A stretch of 11,738 bases of DNA from Syntrophomonadaceae bacterium (GTDB lineage Bacteria; Bacillota; Dethiobacteria; DTU022). Numbering within the stretch: position 1 is the first letter of the stretch; each line of letters starts with the position of its first letter. Shown piece after piece: positions 1 through 7,380 of the stretch. Location: positions 1 through 11,738 of the forward strand of contig PUKR01000026.1 in NCBI GenBank assembly GCA_003552365.1, in the 5' to 3' direction. The notes under the pieces are model-generated. The model was not told where the DNA came from. It did no database searches and saw only the letters and a program-made list of their open reading frames with translations. Both the position numbers and the translations under genes were made by a program.

Positions 1-107
1 ACGGTTGGATCTTCTCCATATACATCATCCCCGAGCTCCGCTTCATACATGGCCTTCCGCATTGCTTCAGTGGGACGGGTAATGGTATCGCTGCGTAAAT
101 CAATCAT
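1..107 (-). CDS. ltaE: Low-specificity L-threonine aldolase, N-terminal part (runs off left edge)
   Basis: PLP-dependent fold-type I lyase that cleaves L-threonine or L-allo-threonine to glycine and acetaldehyde in the cytoplasm. Only the first 35 codons are present. They read MIDLRSDTITRPTEAMRKAM and continue to GDDVYGEDPT, which is the family's hallmark N-terminus (DLRSDT.TRPT, then GDDVYGEDPT). The ATG at 105-107 is preceded by an excellent Shine-Dalgarno site (AGGAGGAG on the minus strand, 115-122). The gene lies 91 bases downstream of the histidine kinase in the same direction and could be read from the same transcript; I saw no convincing terminator or promoter in the gap. The catalytic lysine region lies outside the window, so activity cannot be judged. 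Beta-eliminating lyases are related but have a different N-terminus. Confidence 0.9.
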   Translation of the reverse strand, partial: MIDLRSDTITRPTEAMRKAMYEAELGDDVYGEDPT

Positions 108-198
108 CGGTTCTCTCCTCCTGTGTTTTCCCCGGATAAACCAAAGGAAACCGTTTGATTTTCTTTAACTGCTAAACATTTATATAGCCATAATAAAT

Positions 199-2385
199 TT
201 AATCAGGAAGCACAAAATAAAACGTAGCCCCCCGGCCCGGTTTACCTTCGGCCCATATTCTACCTCCGTGACGCTCAATAATTCTCTGCACAATGCTCAG
301 GCCAATCCCGGTCCCTGAATATTCCTCATATGAGTGGAGTCTCTGGAAGGCATCAAAAATCTTCTCAGCATAACTCATCTCAAACCCGATGCCATTATCA
401 ATTATATAATAAATTTTTGTTCCATGTTCATTAACAGCTCCAAATTCGATGCGGGGAGAACTGCTATCAGCGGTAAACTTCCAGGCATTGCTCATTAAAT
501 TGTCGATAGCAATCCTTAGCAGGGCAGCATCGCCGGTGGCTACCTGTCCGGGTTCAACCATAAATTCAACTTTCCGTTCAGGCTCTGTTTCCTTCAAATA
601 GGCGGCAGAAGCTTCAACCATTGCACTTAAGTCAATCCTGTCCCTGAATATTTCCTGCCTGGTTACCCGGGATAATTTTAGTAAATCATCGATAAGCTCA
701 CTCATCTTATAGCTGGAAGATACTATTCTTCCCAGGTAATCCTTACCTTCTTCATCCAATAAAGATTGATAATCTTCAAGCAGCGCTTCACTAAAACCTT
801 TGATACTGCGCAAAGGAGCCCGTAAATCATGAGAAACCGAATAAGTAAATGCTGAGAGTTCTTTGTTGGCCCACTCCAATTCGGCGGTGCGTTCTCTGAC
901 TCGTTGCTCCAGTTCCTCGTTAAGTTTTTTTAGCTCCTGCTCGGCAAGCTTTAAACCGGTAATTTCAAGGGAGGCCTCCAGCACTCCCGTAACCCTGCCC
1001 TGCTCATCTTGCACAGGTGCAGCGGTTACCTGCCAGTAGCGATCATCCGGTGAATGCACTTCACCACGGCAGATTTCTCCTTTTTGCATCGCCTGTAAAC
1101 ACAGGCATTCTGCGCAAGGCTCAGCTAATCCCATGAAAGCTTCGTAACATTTTTGCCCGATAAATTCTTCCGGTTTTATAGAATGCCCCCTGCTTACTGC
1201 CGGATTGGCCCAAAGCACTCGCATTTCATGATCCATGTACTTAACCATTTCATCCAGGTTATCAAGGATAAGTTCTTTTTCATGCTTTTCTTTTTCCATG
1301 GCTGCCTGTTGCTTTTTTTGTTCCGTAACATCTTTGGAAACAATCAGGATTCCAATTGGTTTTCCGGCTTTATTATGCAGCAGGGTTATGGTATTATCCA
1401 GAATTACTGTCGAGTCATCGCTGGTATACTCTTCAGTTTCAAGGTAATAAATCTTTTCCGAACAATTTACTCCTTGCAATACGGGAGCAATGTTTTTATC
1501 ATACAAGCGGAAAAACTTTTTCAGAGAATAAGAGGTCATTGTTTCTTCAAGAGTTTTCGAGACCGCTTCGTCAGGGGTAAACCCTTTAATTTTCTTGACT
1601 GCCGGACTTACATAAAGATAGCGAAAGTTTAAGTCGAGAATGCTAATGATATCGGCAGTGTTGTCGGCTATCAGGCGGTACTTTTCCTCGCTTTCCAACA
1701 ACTCCTGCTCTGTTTCCTTAATCCTGTAGTAAAAAAGGAGTAAACCTGAAGTGATCAAGAAAAATAGCCCCGTAAATACCAGGGCAATATTTCTCCTGGC
1801 CGCAATAACCGCTTCCATGTCGCTTAAGTAAACCCCTGTACCGATGATCCAATCCCAGGGTTCAAAAGCGGCTACATACGACAATTTTTCCTCATAGCGA
1901 CCGGCTTGATCATAATACTGCCAGGAGTAGGAAACATGGCCCTCCCCTTCTTCCCTGCTGATATCGACAAATTCCTGGAACAGGGGAAACCCTTCCGGGT
2001 CCTCGTAATCATAGACATCCTCACCTTCCAGCTCGGGACGAAAAGGGTGGACAATTAAGCGGTGATCGACGTCACTAATCCAAAAATAGTCCAGGTCTTC
2101 TTCCCCGTAGCGAAGAGATCGAACCACCCGGGCCGCCTCTTTTCTGGCTGTTTCTGAACTTATTGTCTCCCGCTGCTCCAGGTTGTAGTAGCGCTGGAGC
2201 ACAGACAAGCCGATATCAACCATTTCGCGGGTGTGAAGCATCCTTTCCTGGTAAATATCATCGCGTAAAGAAGGTAAAATAATAAAGATATAAAGCAGCA
2301 TGATCCCCATCAGCAGAACAAATAAAGCTGCAAGCCGCCTCAGGTAACTTCTTTTTTCCCTGGTCCTTATTCCACCACTGATCAT
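199..2385 (-). CDS. Membrane sensor histidine kinase: Cache, two PAS domains, HisKA, HATPase
   Basis: Sensor kinase expected to bind a small molecule outside the cell and autophosphorylate on histidine. Positions below count from an in-frame ATG at 2427 (742 residues). TM helices lie at about 31-53 and 213-235, with a single Cache_2-type domain between them (FWISD at 115-119, WDWIIGTGVY at 191-200). PAS 1 is at about 245-370 and PAS 2 at about 385-490, followed by a short coiled coil. The phospho-acceptor is His533 in SVSHDLRAPLR. The ATP domain has an N box with Asn647, G1 DNGIGF 677-682, FDAF 691-694 and G2 GTGIGL 705-710. There is no receiver domain and no response regulator nearby. I prefer the ATG at 2383-2385 (728 residues): AGGAAGG lies 13 bases before it, while the ATG at 2427 has no ribosome site. 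PAS 2 carries Cys427, 438, 441, 443 and 453. The kinase follows the DUF362 gene and is probably cotranscribed with it. The ligand is unknown. Confidence 0.93.
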   Translation of the reverse strand: MISGGIRTREKRSYLRRLAALFVLLMGIMLLYIFIILPSLRDDIYQERMLHTREMVDIGLSVLQRYYNLEQRETISSETARKEAARVVRSLRYGEEDLDYFWISDVDHRLIVHPFRPELEGEDVYDYEDPEGFPLFQEFVDISREEGEGHVSYSWQYYDQAGRYEEKLSYVAAFEPWDWIIGTGVYLSDMEAVIAARRNIALVFTGLFFLITSGLLLFYYRIKETEQELLESEEKYRLIADNTADIISILDLNFRYLYVSPAVKKIKGFTPDEAVSKTLEETMTSYSLKKFFRLYDKNIAPVLQGVNCSEKIYYLETEEYTSDDSTVILDNTITLLHNKAGKPIGILIVSKDVTEQKKQQAAMEKEKHEKELILDNLDEMVKYMDHEMRVLWANPAVSRGHSIKPEEFIGQKCYEAFMGLAEPCAECLCLQAMQKGEICRGEVHSPDDRYWQVTAAPVQDEQGRVTGVLEASLEITGLKLAEQELKKLNEELEQRVRERTAELEWANKELSAFTYSVSHDLRAPLRSIKGFSEALLEDYQSLLDEEGKDYLGRIVSSSYKMSELIDDLLKLSRVTRQEIFRDRIDLSAMVEASAAYLKETEPERKVEFMVEPGQVATGDAALLRIAIDNLMSNAWKFTADSSSPRIEFGAVNEHGTKIYYIIDNGIGFEMSYAEKIFDAFQRLHSYEEYSGTGIGLSIVQRIIERHGGRIWAEGKPGRGATFYFVLPD

Positions 2386-2488
2386 AATCCAAGCTGAACC
2401 TTCCTGTTGCCGTCTATAACCTAACATTTCAACAAAACAGCAAGATTTACCTTCATATCAAATAATTTCATTAATTATGCTGTTGGCC

Positions 2489-3814
2489 TTACTTGATTTG
2501 AAAAAACTCTTCATCAAAATCAGGATTGTCCCGGTATCTTTCCATGTAAAACCCCGGCAGGGTTTCAATATGTTGGAAAAGAGAATGATCCACGGAAATT
2601 CCGGCACCGTTCAAGGCGTCAACTATCCCCTGTGGCTCGGGAGGGCACCCTTTAGCCGCAAACAGCTGTTGAATGTCCGGATGATCTTTATTTTTAGCAT
2701 ACATGCACTGACCGACTAACACGGTTGCTTCCATTCCGGGGGAAGGTTTCATCACTTTTCCGGTAAGAATCTCTATATTATTCCACGGTTTACCCTGCCA
2801 GGCCTGACGGATAGCAGTTAAAATAACCCCGTTCAAACTGGAGCAATAAGAACACATCGTATCATCAAATTTTCGGTAAAAAATTCCTTTTAAGCCCTGT
2901 TTGGCCAATGCCCGCGGCATTTCTCCGTTATTATCACTGACGTACGGAAAATCGTATTCATGGTCGGAGGAAACTTGATCAATATTTTCTCCCACTACTT
3001 CCAGGTCTGAAAGATCGGTCGGACGCCTTACTTTAGCCTGCGCCTTGTTAAGGTGAGGGACCATTTCCGGATCATACCCCAGGACTTTCGCCCCGACCTT
3101 ATCGGCAGCCAGGATATCCCGGGAAGCAATTAATAGGTTGCTGCGCCTCATCTTTCCGTCAAATCCCGGACCGCGCTCAAGGCTGTAGATCCCATCAATA
3201 ATTGTAAGCATGGGAGGCATGGGATCTGCCAGGCGGGCTATATGATAATGCAAATCTTGATCAGGGTTGGCATTGTGGCATTTTTTACGGGAAGGATTGT
3301 CGATGGCCCCTTTCAAGTTCTTTAAACCGAGGCTGACTACGGTTTGATTATGGGCCTTTAAAACCGGAATATTGATTAAAAAATCACTTTCAAGGATATC
3401 TGCATTAAAATTTAAAGTAATACCGCCATCCAGTTTTACTTTTTTAAAAGGTCGCTTCATTACATTTATATATTTAACTCCGTACCTTTGATGGAGGGCA
3501 TGGTAACCGAGACTTTTAAAAGCATGCTCTGGTGTTTCGGTATCTTCCGGATCGCCAACCATACCTTCCCCAATAGTAATATCTGCAATTCCACGTTCTT
3601 TTAACAACAATACCACATCTTCGATTACCCTTGATGTAGTAATAACACCCCATTTGGGGAATTCACAGGCTTTAGTCCAATAAACAACGTTTGGTTTAAT
3701 AAACACCCGGGCATTTGCAGGTAAATCTTGAAATCCATTGCAATCTAATATTGCTTTTTTAACAGATCGATAAGGTTCTTCGTACCTGACAAGCGAAACT
3801 TTGCTTAAAGACAT
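2489..3814 (-). CDS. DUF362 domain protein with possible C-terminal iron-sulfur site
   Basis: A 441-residue DUF362 (PF04015) protein of unknown biochemical role; some family members carry ferredoxin domains. Family landmarks from Met1 at 3814 are IKPNVV at 39-44, GEG at 82-84, a segment at 148-169 with NIPVLKAH and LGLKNLKG, and IIDGIY at 205-210. There is no CxxCxxCxxxCP ferredoxin motif. Instead the C-terminal third has CSYC (321-324), VGQC (Cys370) and KGCPP (Cys390), four cysteines that could bind a cluster. The start is well supported: AAAGGAG lies 7-8 bases before the ATG at 3812-3814. The upstream in-frame ATG at 3851-3853 falls inside the predicted -10 box and so could not be translated from that promoter. 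No signal peptide or TM segment is seen, so it is cytoplasmic. It is divergent from the binding-protein gene and lies 61 bases upstream of the longest kinase frame. Confidence 0.85.
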   Translation of the reverse strand: MSLSKVSLVRYEEPYRSVKKAILDCNGFQDLPANARVFIKPNVVYWTKACEFPKWGVITTSRVIEDVVLLLKERGIADITIGEGMVGDPEDTETPEHAFKSLGYHALHQRYGVKYINVMKRPFKKVKLDGGITLNFNADILESDFLINIPVLKAHNQTVVSLGLKNLKGAIDNPSRKKCHNANPDQDLHYHIARLADPMPPMLTIIDGIYSLERGPGFDGKMRRSNLLIASRDILAADKVGAKVLGYDPEMVPHLNKAQAKVRRPTDLSDLEVVGENIDQVSSDHEYDFPYVSDNNGEMPRALAKQGLKGIFYRKFDDTMCSYCSSLNGVILTAIRQAWQGKPWNNIEILTGKVMKPSPGMEATVLVGQCMYAKNKDHPDIQQLFAAKGCPPEPQGIVDALNGAGISVDHSLFQHIETLPGFYMERYRDNPDFDEEFFQIK

Positions 3815-3848
3815 CTGATTACTCTCCTTTACCTTGCTTATAAAATAA

Positions 3849-3878
3849 ATCATACCATTTTATTTCACCGGCAATCAA
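3849..3878 (-). promoter_or_regulatory. Predicted sigma-A promoter for the DUF362-kinase transcript
   Basis: On the minus strand TTGATT (3873-3878) is followed after 18 bases by TATGAT (3849-3854). Transcription would begin near 3842, leaving a leader of about 28 bases before the ATG at 3814 with its Shine-Dalgarno site. The position agrees with the chosen start codon. Read by eye only. Confidence 0.6.
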
Positions 3879-3911
3879 CTTTTTACTCTCTTTTTATAGT
3901 TTCGCCTGTGA

Positions 3912-3936
3912 TTATAAATTATAAAGCTTTTTATAA
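3912..3936. repeat. Tandem and inverted TTATAAA units in the divergent intergenic region
   Basis: TTATAAA occurs back to back at 3912-3918 and 3919-3925, and inverted at 3930-3936. The second and third units form a perfect 7-bp inverted repeat around GCTT. A fourth direct copy is at 3969-3975. This could be an operator for a regulator of the divergent genes, but the surrounding DNA is very AT-rich and chance is a real alternative. Confidence 0.4.
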
Positions 3937-4038
3937 CAAAGCAGGTATTTAAACCGTAAAAATCGAATTTATAAAATACTTAAATACTAAGGTGCTTTCA
4001 ACCTGTCATGTCATTATTATACTTATAAGGAAGGTTTT

Positions 4039-5328
4039 ATGAAGAAGATTTCTAAAACAACATTTATGCTTTTGTTAGTTTTAATCGCCTGCTGGACTGC
4101 TATTCTTGCCGGATGTGAAAACGAAGAGTACCCCACAGAAGAACCAAAAACTTTAAAACTTGGAGTGCTTGGCCCTTTTACCGGAGATTCTGCCGAGGTG
4201 GGCATGGAATTTAAAGGAGCGGTCAAAATGGCTTTTGACCGGGTTGATAATGAAATAGGCGATTACCGGGTTGAATTTATATGGATTGATTCCCAGTCCG
4301 ACCCAAAAAACGCAGCAATAGCATACGAAGAAGCAGCCAGAGAGGACGAGATAGATGCCGGCATTTTAAACTGGCACAGTTCAGTGGCAGTTGCAGTTAT
4401 GGATGCAGCGGCCAGAAACCAGGTTCCGCATTTTTTTGGTTTTGGCGGCACCGGGGTCATTAACGAAAAGTATGAACATGATCCTGAATACTACAGTTAC
4501 TGGATGGGGAAAACCTGGCCCACCCCTGAAAAATTAACCGGAACATATATTGAAGTTCTTGAGGAAGCAATAAAAACAGAACTGTGGACACCGCAGAATA
4601 AAAGAGCTGCCGTATACGGTGAAGACACCGACTGGGGAAAAAGTTTCGGAAACGCAATCGCTTCAGAGTTGGAAAATGCCGGGTGGGAGGTTGTCGAAAA
4701 GGTATTCTTTCCCACAGGGGCAACAAAACTTGCCACTATAATCAACAGGCTTGAAGAAGCGGATCCTGCCCTGTTGGCCGGTTCCATCGCAACAGCATCT
4801 TCCCTGGGAGCTTTCCTGGAAGATGCCCGGGAGGCAGGGCTGAAAAGTGTAATAATTGCCGATGGATTAGGCTGGATTGGTGAATGGCACGAAACAGCCG
4901 GAGCTACTTCTGATTACGTACTTGATCAAAGGCAGGTATGGACAACCGATGAAGCCCTGGATTTCAAAAATGAATTTAAAGAAATTTATGGATTCCCTCC
5001 AAGCACTGCCAGCGGTGGCATGGCTTATGATATGAGTTTATTTTTTATTGAGATTGCCAGGGGCACCCTAGAAAAACACGGCGAGTTGAACAGGGAAACC
5101 CTTTATCGTTATGGACAGGATAAACTCTGGAGCGGAGAAATATCTTTTACCGATGGTATTATCATGGAAGAATATAAATACAACCCTGAAACTGTACCGG
5201 ATCCCCTGGTAGGCGAAGACTATTTTGTTTTTCCGGTCGTTCAATATCATGAAGGGGAGAAAAACATAATCTGGCCCGAAGCTCTAAAAGAAAGTGATTT
5301 CATGCTTCCCGGCTACTTAAAAGACTGA
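4039..5328 (+). CDS. Substrate-binding lipoprotein, branched-chain amino acid ABC type (orphan)
   Basis: Extracellular solute-binding lipoprotein of the LivJ/UrtA-like family (Peripla_BP_6), 429 residues. It has a typical lipoprotein signal: MKKISK, a hydrophobic stretch at about 9-21, then lipobox LAGC with Cys26 as the predicted lipidated residue. Mature landmarks are LKLGVLGPFTGDSAEVG from about 39, the repeated-unit strand VEFIWIDSQSDP (78-89), the hinge region AAVYGEDTDWGKSFG (190-204) and ASGGMAYD (324-331). AAGGAAGG sits 4 bases before the ATG. No permease (LivH/LivM) or ATPase (LivG/LivF) gene is in the window, since both neighbours are unrelated and in the opposite direction. It may serve a transporter encoded elsewhere or act in sensing with the nearby Cache kinase. 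The ligand cannot be read from sequence: amino acids, amides and urea are all bound by this family. It is the only plus-strand gene here. Confidence 0.9.
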   Translation: MKKISKTTFMLLLVLIACWTAILAGCENEEYPTEEPKTLKLGVLGPFTGDSAEVGMEFKGAVKMAFDRVDNEIGDYRVEFIWIDSQSDPKNAAIAYEEAAREDEIDAGILNWHSSVAVAVMDAAARNQVPHFFGFGGTGVINEKYEHDPEYYSYWMGKTWPTPEKLTGTYIEVLEEAIKTELWTPQNKRAAVYGEDTDWGKSFGNAIASELENAGWEVVEKVFFPTGATKLATIINRLEEADPALLAGSIATASSLGAFLEDAREAGLKSVIIADGLGWIGEWHETAGATSDYVLDQRQVWTTDEALDFKNEFKEIYGFPPSTASGGMAYDMSLFFIEIARGTLEKHGELNRETLYRYGQDKLWSGEISFTDGIIMEEYKYNPETVPDPLVGEDYFVFPVVQYHEGEKNIIWPEALKESDFMLPGYLKD

Positions 5329-5330
5329 GT

Positions 5331-6008
5331 TTACTTTCGTACCTGTGCTTCAGGTTTGCCACTCCTGGTTTTTATAACCAGTAAAAGGCCGGCACCAACC
5401 TTTATCCTTGCCTCAGAACTATTAAACTCGTTACTCAATCCAAGTGTAGAAGCAAATTCCAGGCTGTCTCCCTGTAAAGAATATTTCAAGCCTTCAGTGT
5501 AAATATCTTCGCTTTTAGAGCTCAGGGAAAAAAGTGAGAGGTAATCTCCAGGCTCTCCTGCCAGGATAGTCTCACTATTCAACAGGCAGATTTCCTGGGT
5601 TTGATCAATAATCCGGGCTTTAATACCTTCCTTTAAGGGAATATTCAATAAAAGCAAATTAACAAAAGCGTGATCGGTCCTTTTGCCCCCTAAAGCCCCT
5701 ATGATTATAATTTCAGCAGGTTGCAGCGTAACCGCATGATCCAAAGCCAGCTCCAGGTCGGATTTATCTTTAGCAGAAGGGAACTTTATAAAGTGAGGGC
5801 CCAGGCCTTCTATTTTTTGCAGATCTTCTAACGAGAGGGAATCGAGGTCCCCGACAACATACTCTGGTTTAAGTTCAAGGGCAAGGGCATGAGCTGAACC
5901 GCCGTTTACACAGATAATCAGATCATCTTCATTGATCAGCCTCCGGTAAAAACTATAATTTTCAAGGTCACCATTGGCGATAATGATTACCCGTTTTGAT
6001 TGAGCCAA
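5331..6008 (-). CDS. thiN: Thiamine pyrophosphokinase
   Basis: Transfers pyrophosphate from ATP to thiamine, giving thiamine pyrophosphate directly; this is the salvage route in many Bacillota. The 225 residues fit the family. Motifs in order: VNGG at 34-37, GDLDS at 53-57 (acidic metal/ATP site), DKSDLELAL at 81-89, GALGGKRTDH at 104-113, and the C-terminal thiamine-domain motif LSNEF at 191-195 followed by GAGLLLVI. The start is a TTG at 6006-6008, chosen because GAGGG lies 6 bases upstream and no ATG fits. It ends 2 bases from the stop of the convergent binding-protein gene. A predicted promoter lies about 86 bases upstream, so it probably has its own transcript. The leader is too short for, and lacks the conserved blocks of, a TPP riboswitch. 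No other thiamine gene is in the window. Confidence 0.93.
   Translation of the reverse strand: MAQSKRVIIIANGDLENYSFYRRLINEDDLIICVNGGSAHALALELKPEYVVGDLDSLSLEDLQKIEGLGPHFIKFPSAKDKSDLELALDHAVTLQPAEIIIIGALGGKRTDHAFVNLLLLNIPLKEGIKARIIDQTQEICLLNSETILAGEPGDYLSLFSLSSKSEDIYTEGLKYSLQGDSLEFASTLGLSNEFNSSEARIKVGAGLLLVIKTRSGKPEAQVRK
5341..5381. other. Two small hairpins just past the convergent stops
   Basis: ACCTG/CAGGT (5341-5345 with 5351-5355, 5-base loop) is followed by TTTG on the plus strand, and CTGGTT/AACCAG (5365-5370 with 5376-5381, 5-base loop) follows 9 bases later. They lie within the 3' end of the thiamine pyrophosphokinase gene, where a terminator for the plus-strand gene would have to be. 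Neither has a proper T tract, so termination is only a possibility. Confidence 0.3.
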
Positions 6009-6100
6009 AATATTCCCTCTTTTCCGTTTTACCGTCCTTAATTAATTAAATGGCTGTTTTTTTCAACTACTGCCGGGCTGTCGAGTAAAATGCCTGCCGG

Positions 6101-6129
6101 ATTATATTTAAAGCAGGCTGAGCAATCAA
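6101..6129 (-). promoter_or_regulatory. Predicted sigma-A promoter for thiamine pyrophosphokinase
   Basis: On the minus strand TTGATT (6124-6129), a 17-base spacer and a perfect TATAAT (6101-6106). Transcription would start near 6094, leaving a leader of about 86 bases before the TTG start at 6008. The site lies in the 169-base gap after the class I aminotransferase. A GCCTGC/GCAGGC inverted repeat (about 6094-6120) overlaps it and is followed by ATTTT, which might serve as a weak terminator for the upstream gene or as a regulatory site. Confidence 0.65.
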
Positions 6130-6177
6130 AATCCTCAAATTAAAATTACCGGGCCAGGAAAAGGTTTCAGCTTTCGT

Positions 6178-7359
6178 TTATGCAGGCATTTTCTTGAAAA
6201 AATCCTCCAGGCGGGATAACCCTTCCTTGAGGTTATCCATCGAACAGGCATAGGAAATCCTGATATACCCCTCGGCTCCCGGCCCAAAATCAATTCCCGG
6301 CGTAACCGCCACCCCGGCTTCCTCCAAAATACGAATTGCAAACGAATAGGAATCGCCGGTATATTTTTTTACATTGGCCAACATATAAAAAGCGCCATCG
6401 GGAGGCTCTGCAGGCGCTATCCCTATATCTTTAAGAGCCCGGTATAGATAAAGGCGGCGGTCATTATAGTCGCTAAAGCGCTTCTCAAGCACTTCCGGAC
6501 TTTCCTGCAAAGCGGCAACCGCTGCCGCCTGGTTAAATGCGCAGGCACAAATAAATAGGTTTTGTTGTAATTTTTGCATGTTCCTGACCAGTTCGCCGGG
6601 AGCAATCAGGTAGCCCAGGCGCCAACCGGTCATTATATTTCGTTTTGAAAACCCGTTAATTACTATCGCCCGATCGGTATACTCTAAAATCGAGCGATCG
6701 CGTCCGGTATAATTGATCCCATGATAAACTTCATCGGATACAATATATAACCCGAGATCTGCCAGATCTCTAAGCTCTTTTTCACCGAGAACGGCACCGG
6801 TTGGATTAGCCGGCGAATTAATTAAAATTCCCTTGACTTTAGGGTTTAAGTAGTTTTCTACATCACTGGCCTTTAATTTAAAAGCATCTTCTTCCCTAAC
6901 CCGCACCGGTAAAGGTTCTGCTCCGATAAAACGGACAAAATTCGGATAACAGGCATAATAGGGATCCGACATGATCATTTGATCTCCTTGATCCAGTAAA
7001 ACAGAAAAAGCCAGGAGCATAGCTGCAGATGAACCGGAAGTTACAATGATTTGTTCGGGCTCAACCTTAAGCCCGTACATCCTGTGGTGATATTTAACGA
7101 TTTCTTCTCTTAGTTCCAATTTCCCCAGGCTGTGTGTATAGTTGGTGTCATTGTCAGAAATGGCCTCTACTGCCGCTTCTTTAATCACGGCAGGGGTTTC
7201 TCCACCCGGTTCTCCAAGCTCCAGGTGTATAATAGAAGCCCCGTTTGCTTCCAACTTTTGTGCTTTCTCCAATATTTCCATAGCTAAAAAAGGCTTCATA
7301 TTAAAAACCCTTTTAGGCATTGCCAATTCTGAAGTTGACTGCCGGTTGTGCAGGGTCAA
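6178..7359 (-). CDS. Class I/II PLP-dependent aminotransferase
   Basis: Cytoplasmic fold-type I aminotransferase of the aspartate/alanine/aromatic group, 393 residues. Visible landmarks are LELGEPGGETP at 46-56, the YTHSLG substrate-loop region at 74-79, NPTG at 185-188, SDEVY at 208-212 (Asp209 contacts the pyridine nitrogen), GFSKRNIMTGWRLGY at 236-250 with Schiff-base Lys239 and phosphate-binding Arg247, and YIRISY at 365-370 with Arg367 for the substrate carboxylate. All key residues are present. The usual SFSK(T/S)YAMTG box is GFSKRNIMTG here. The start is TTG at 7357-7359 with AAGGGAGGG 7 bases upstream; the next ATG (codon 14) has no ribosome site. It begins 21 bases after the CBS gene, so it is very probably cotranscribed with GNAT and CBS. 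The amino donor and acceptor cannot be assigned from sequence alone. Confidence 0.9.
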   Translation of the reverse strand: MTLHNRQSTSELAMPKRVFNMKPFLAMEILEKAQKLEANGASIIHLELGEPGGETPAVIKEAAVEAISDNDTNYTHSLGKLELREEIVKYHHRMYGLKVEPEQIIVTSGSSAAMLLAFSVLLDQGDQMIMSDPYYACYPNFVRFIGAEPLPVRVREEDAFKLKASDVENYLNPKVKGILINSPANPTGAVLGEKELRDLADLGLYIVSDEVYHGINYTGRDRSILEYTDRAIVINGFSKRNIMTGWRLGYLIAPGELVRNMQKLQQNLFICACAFNQAAAVAALQESPEVLEKRFSDYNDRRLYLYRALKDIGIAPAEPPDGAFYMLANVKKYTGDSYSFAIRILEEAGVAVTPGIDFGPGAEGYIRISYACSMDNLKEGLSRLEDFFKKMPA

Positions 7360-7380
7360 TGATCAGCCCTCCCTTTTAAA

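Larger units (their letters stand above)
3815..4038. promoter_or_regulatory. AT-rich divergent control region between DUF362 and binding-protein genes
   Basis: This 224-base gap separates two divergent genes and must hold both promoters. The minus-strand promoter is clear. On the plus strand no promoter is convincing: TATACT at 4018-4023, 16-17 bases after a weak -35 near 3995-4000, would start transcription inside the Shine-Dalgarno site, and TATAAA at 3970-3975 lacks a good -35. The ribosome site AAGGAAGG (4027-4034) before the ATG at 4039 is strong. The middle holds repeated TTATAAA units, described separately, that could be an operator. Confidence 0.6.

Noticed and set aside
1153..1632. 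Plus-strand open frame of 159 codons
   Set aside because: It lies opposite the PAS-domain coding region of the kinase, has no family resemblance and is phenylalanine-rich, as expected for an antisense shadow.
2421..2456. An 11-codon frame (MKVNLAVLLKC) whose stop overlaps the first possible ATG of the histidine kinase, as a leader peptide
   Set aside because: It has no ribosome-binding site and no attenuator-like structure follows; an open frame of this length is expected by chance.
3815..3853. N-terminal extension of the DUF362 protein from the ATG at 3853
   Set aside because: That ATG overlaps the predicted -10 box, the extension lacks a ribosome site, and the ATG at 3814 has a strong one.
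4018..4023. TATACT as the -10 box of the binding-protein gene
   Set aside because: Transcription would start inside the Shine-Dalgarno site at 4027-4034, removing the ribosome site.
6009..6094. TPP riboswitch in the thiamine pyrophosphokinase leader
   Set aside because: The leader is only about 86 bases and I do not see the conserved CUGAGA and ACCUGAU blocks.
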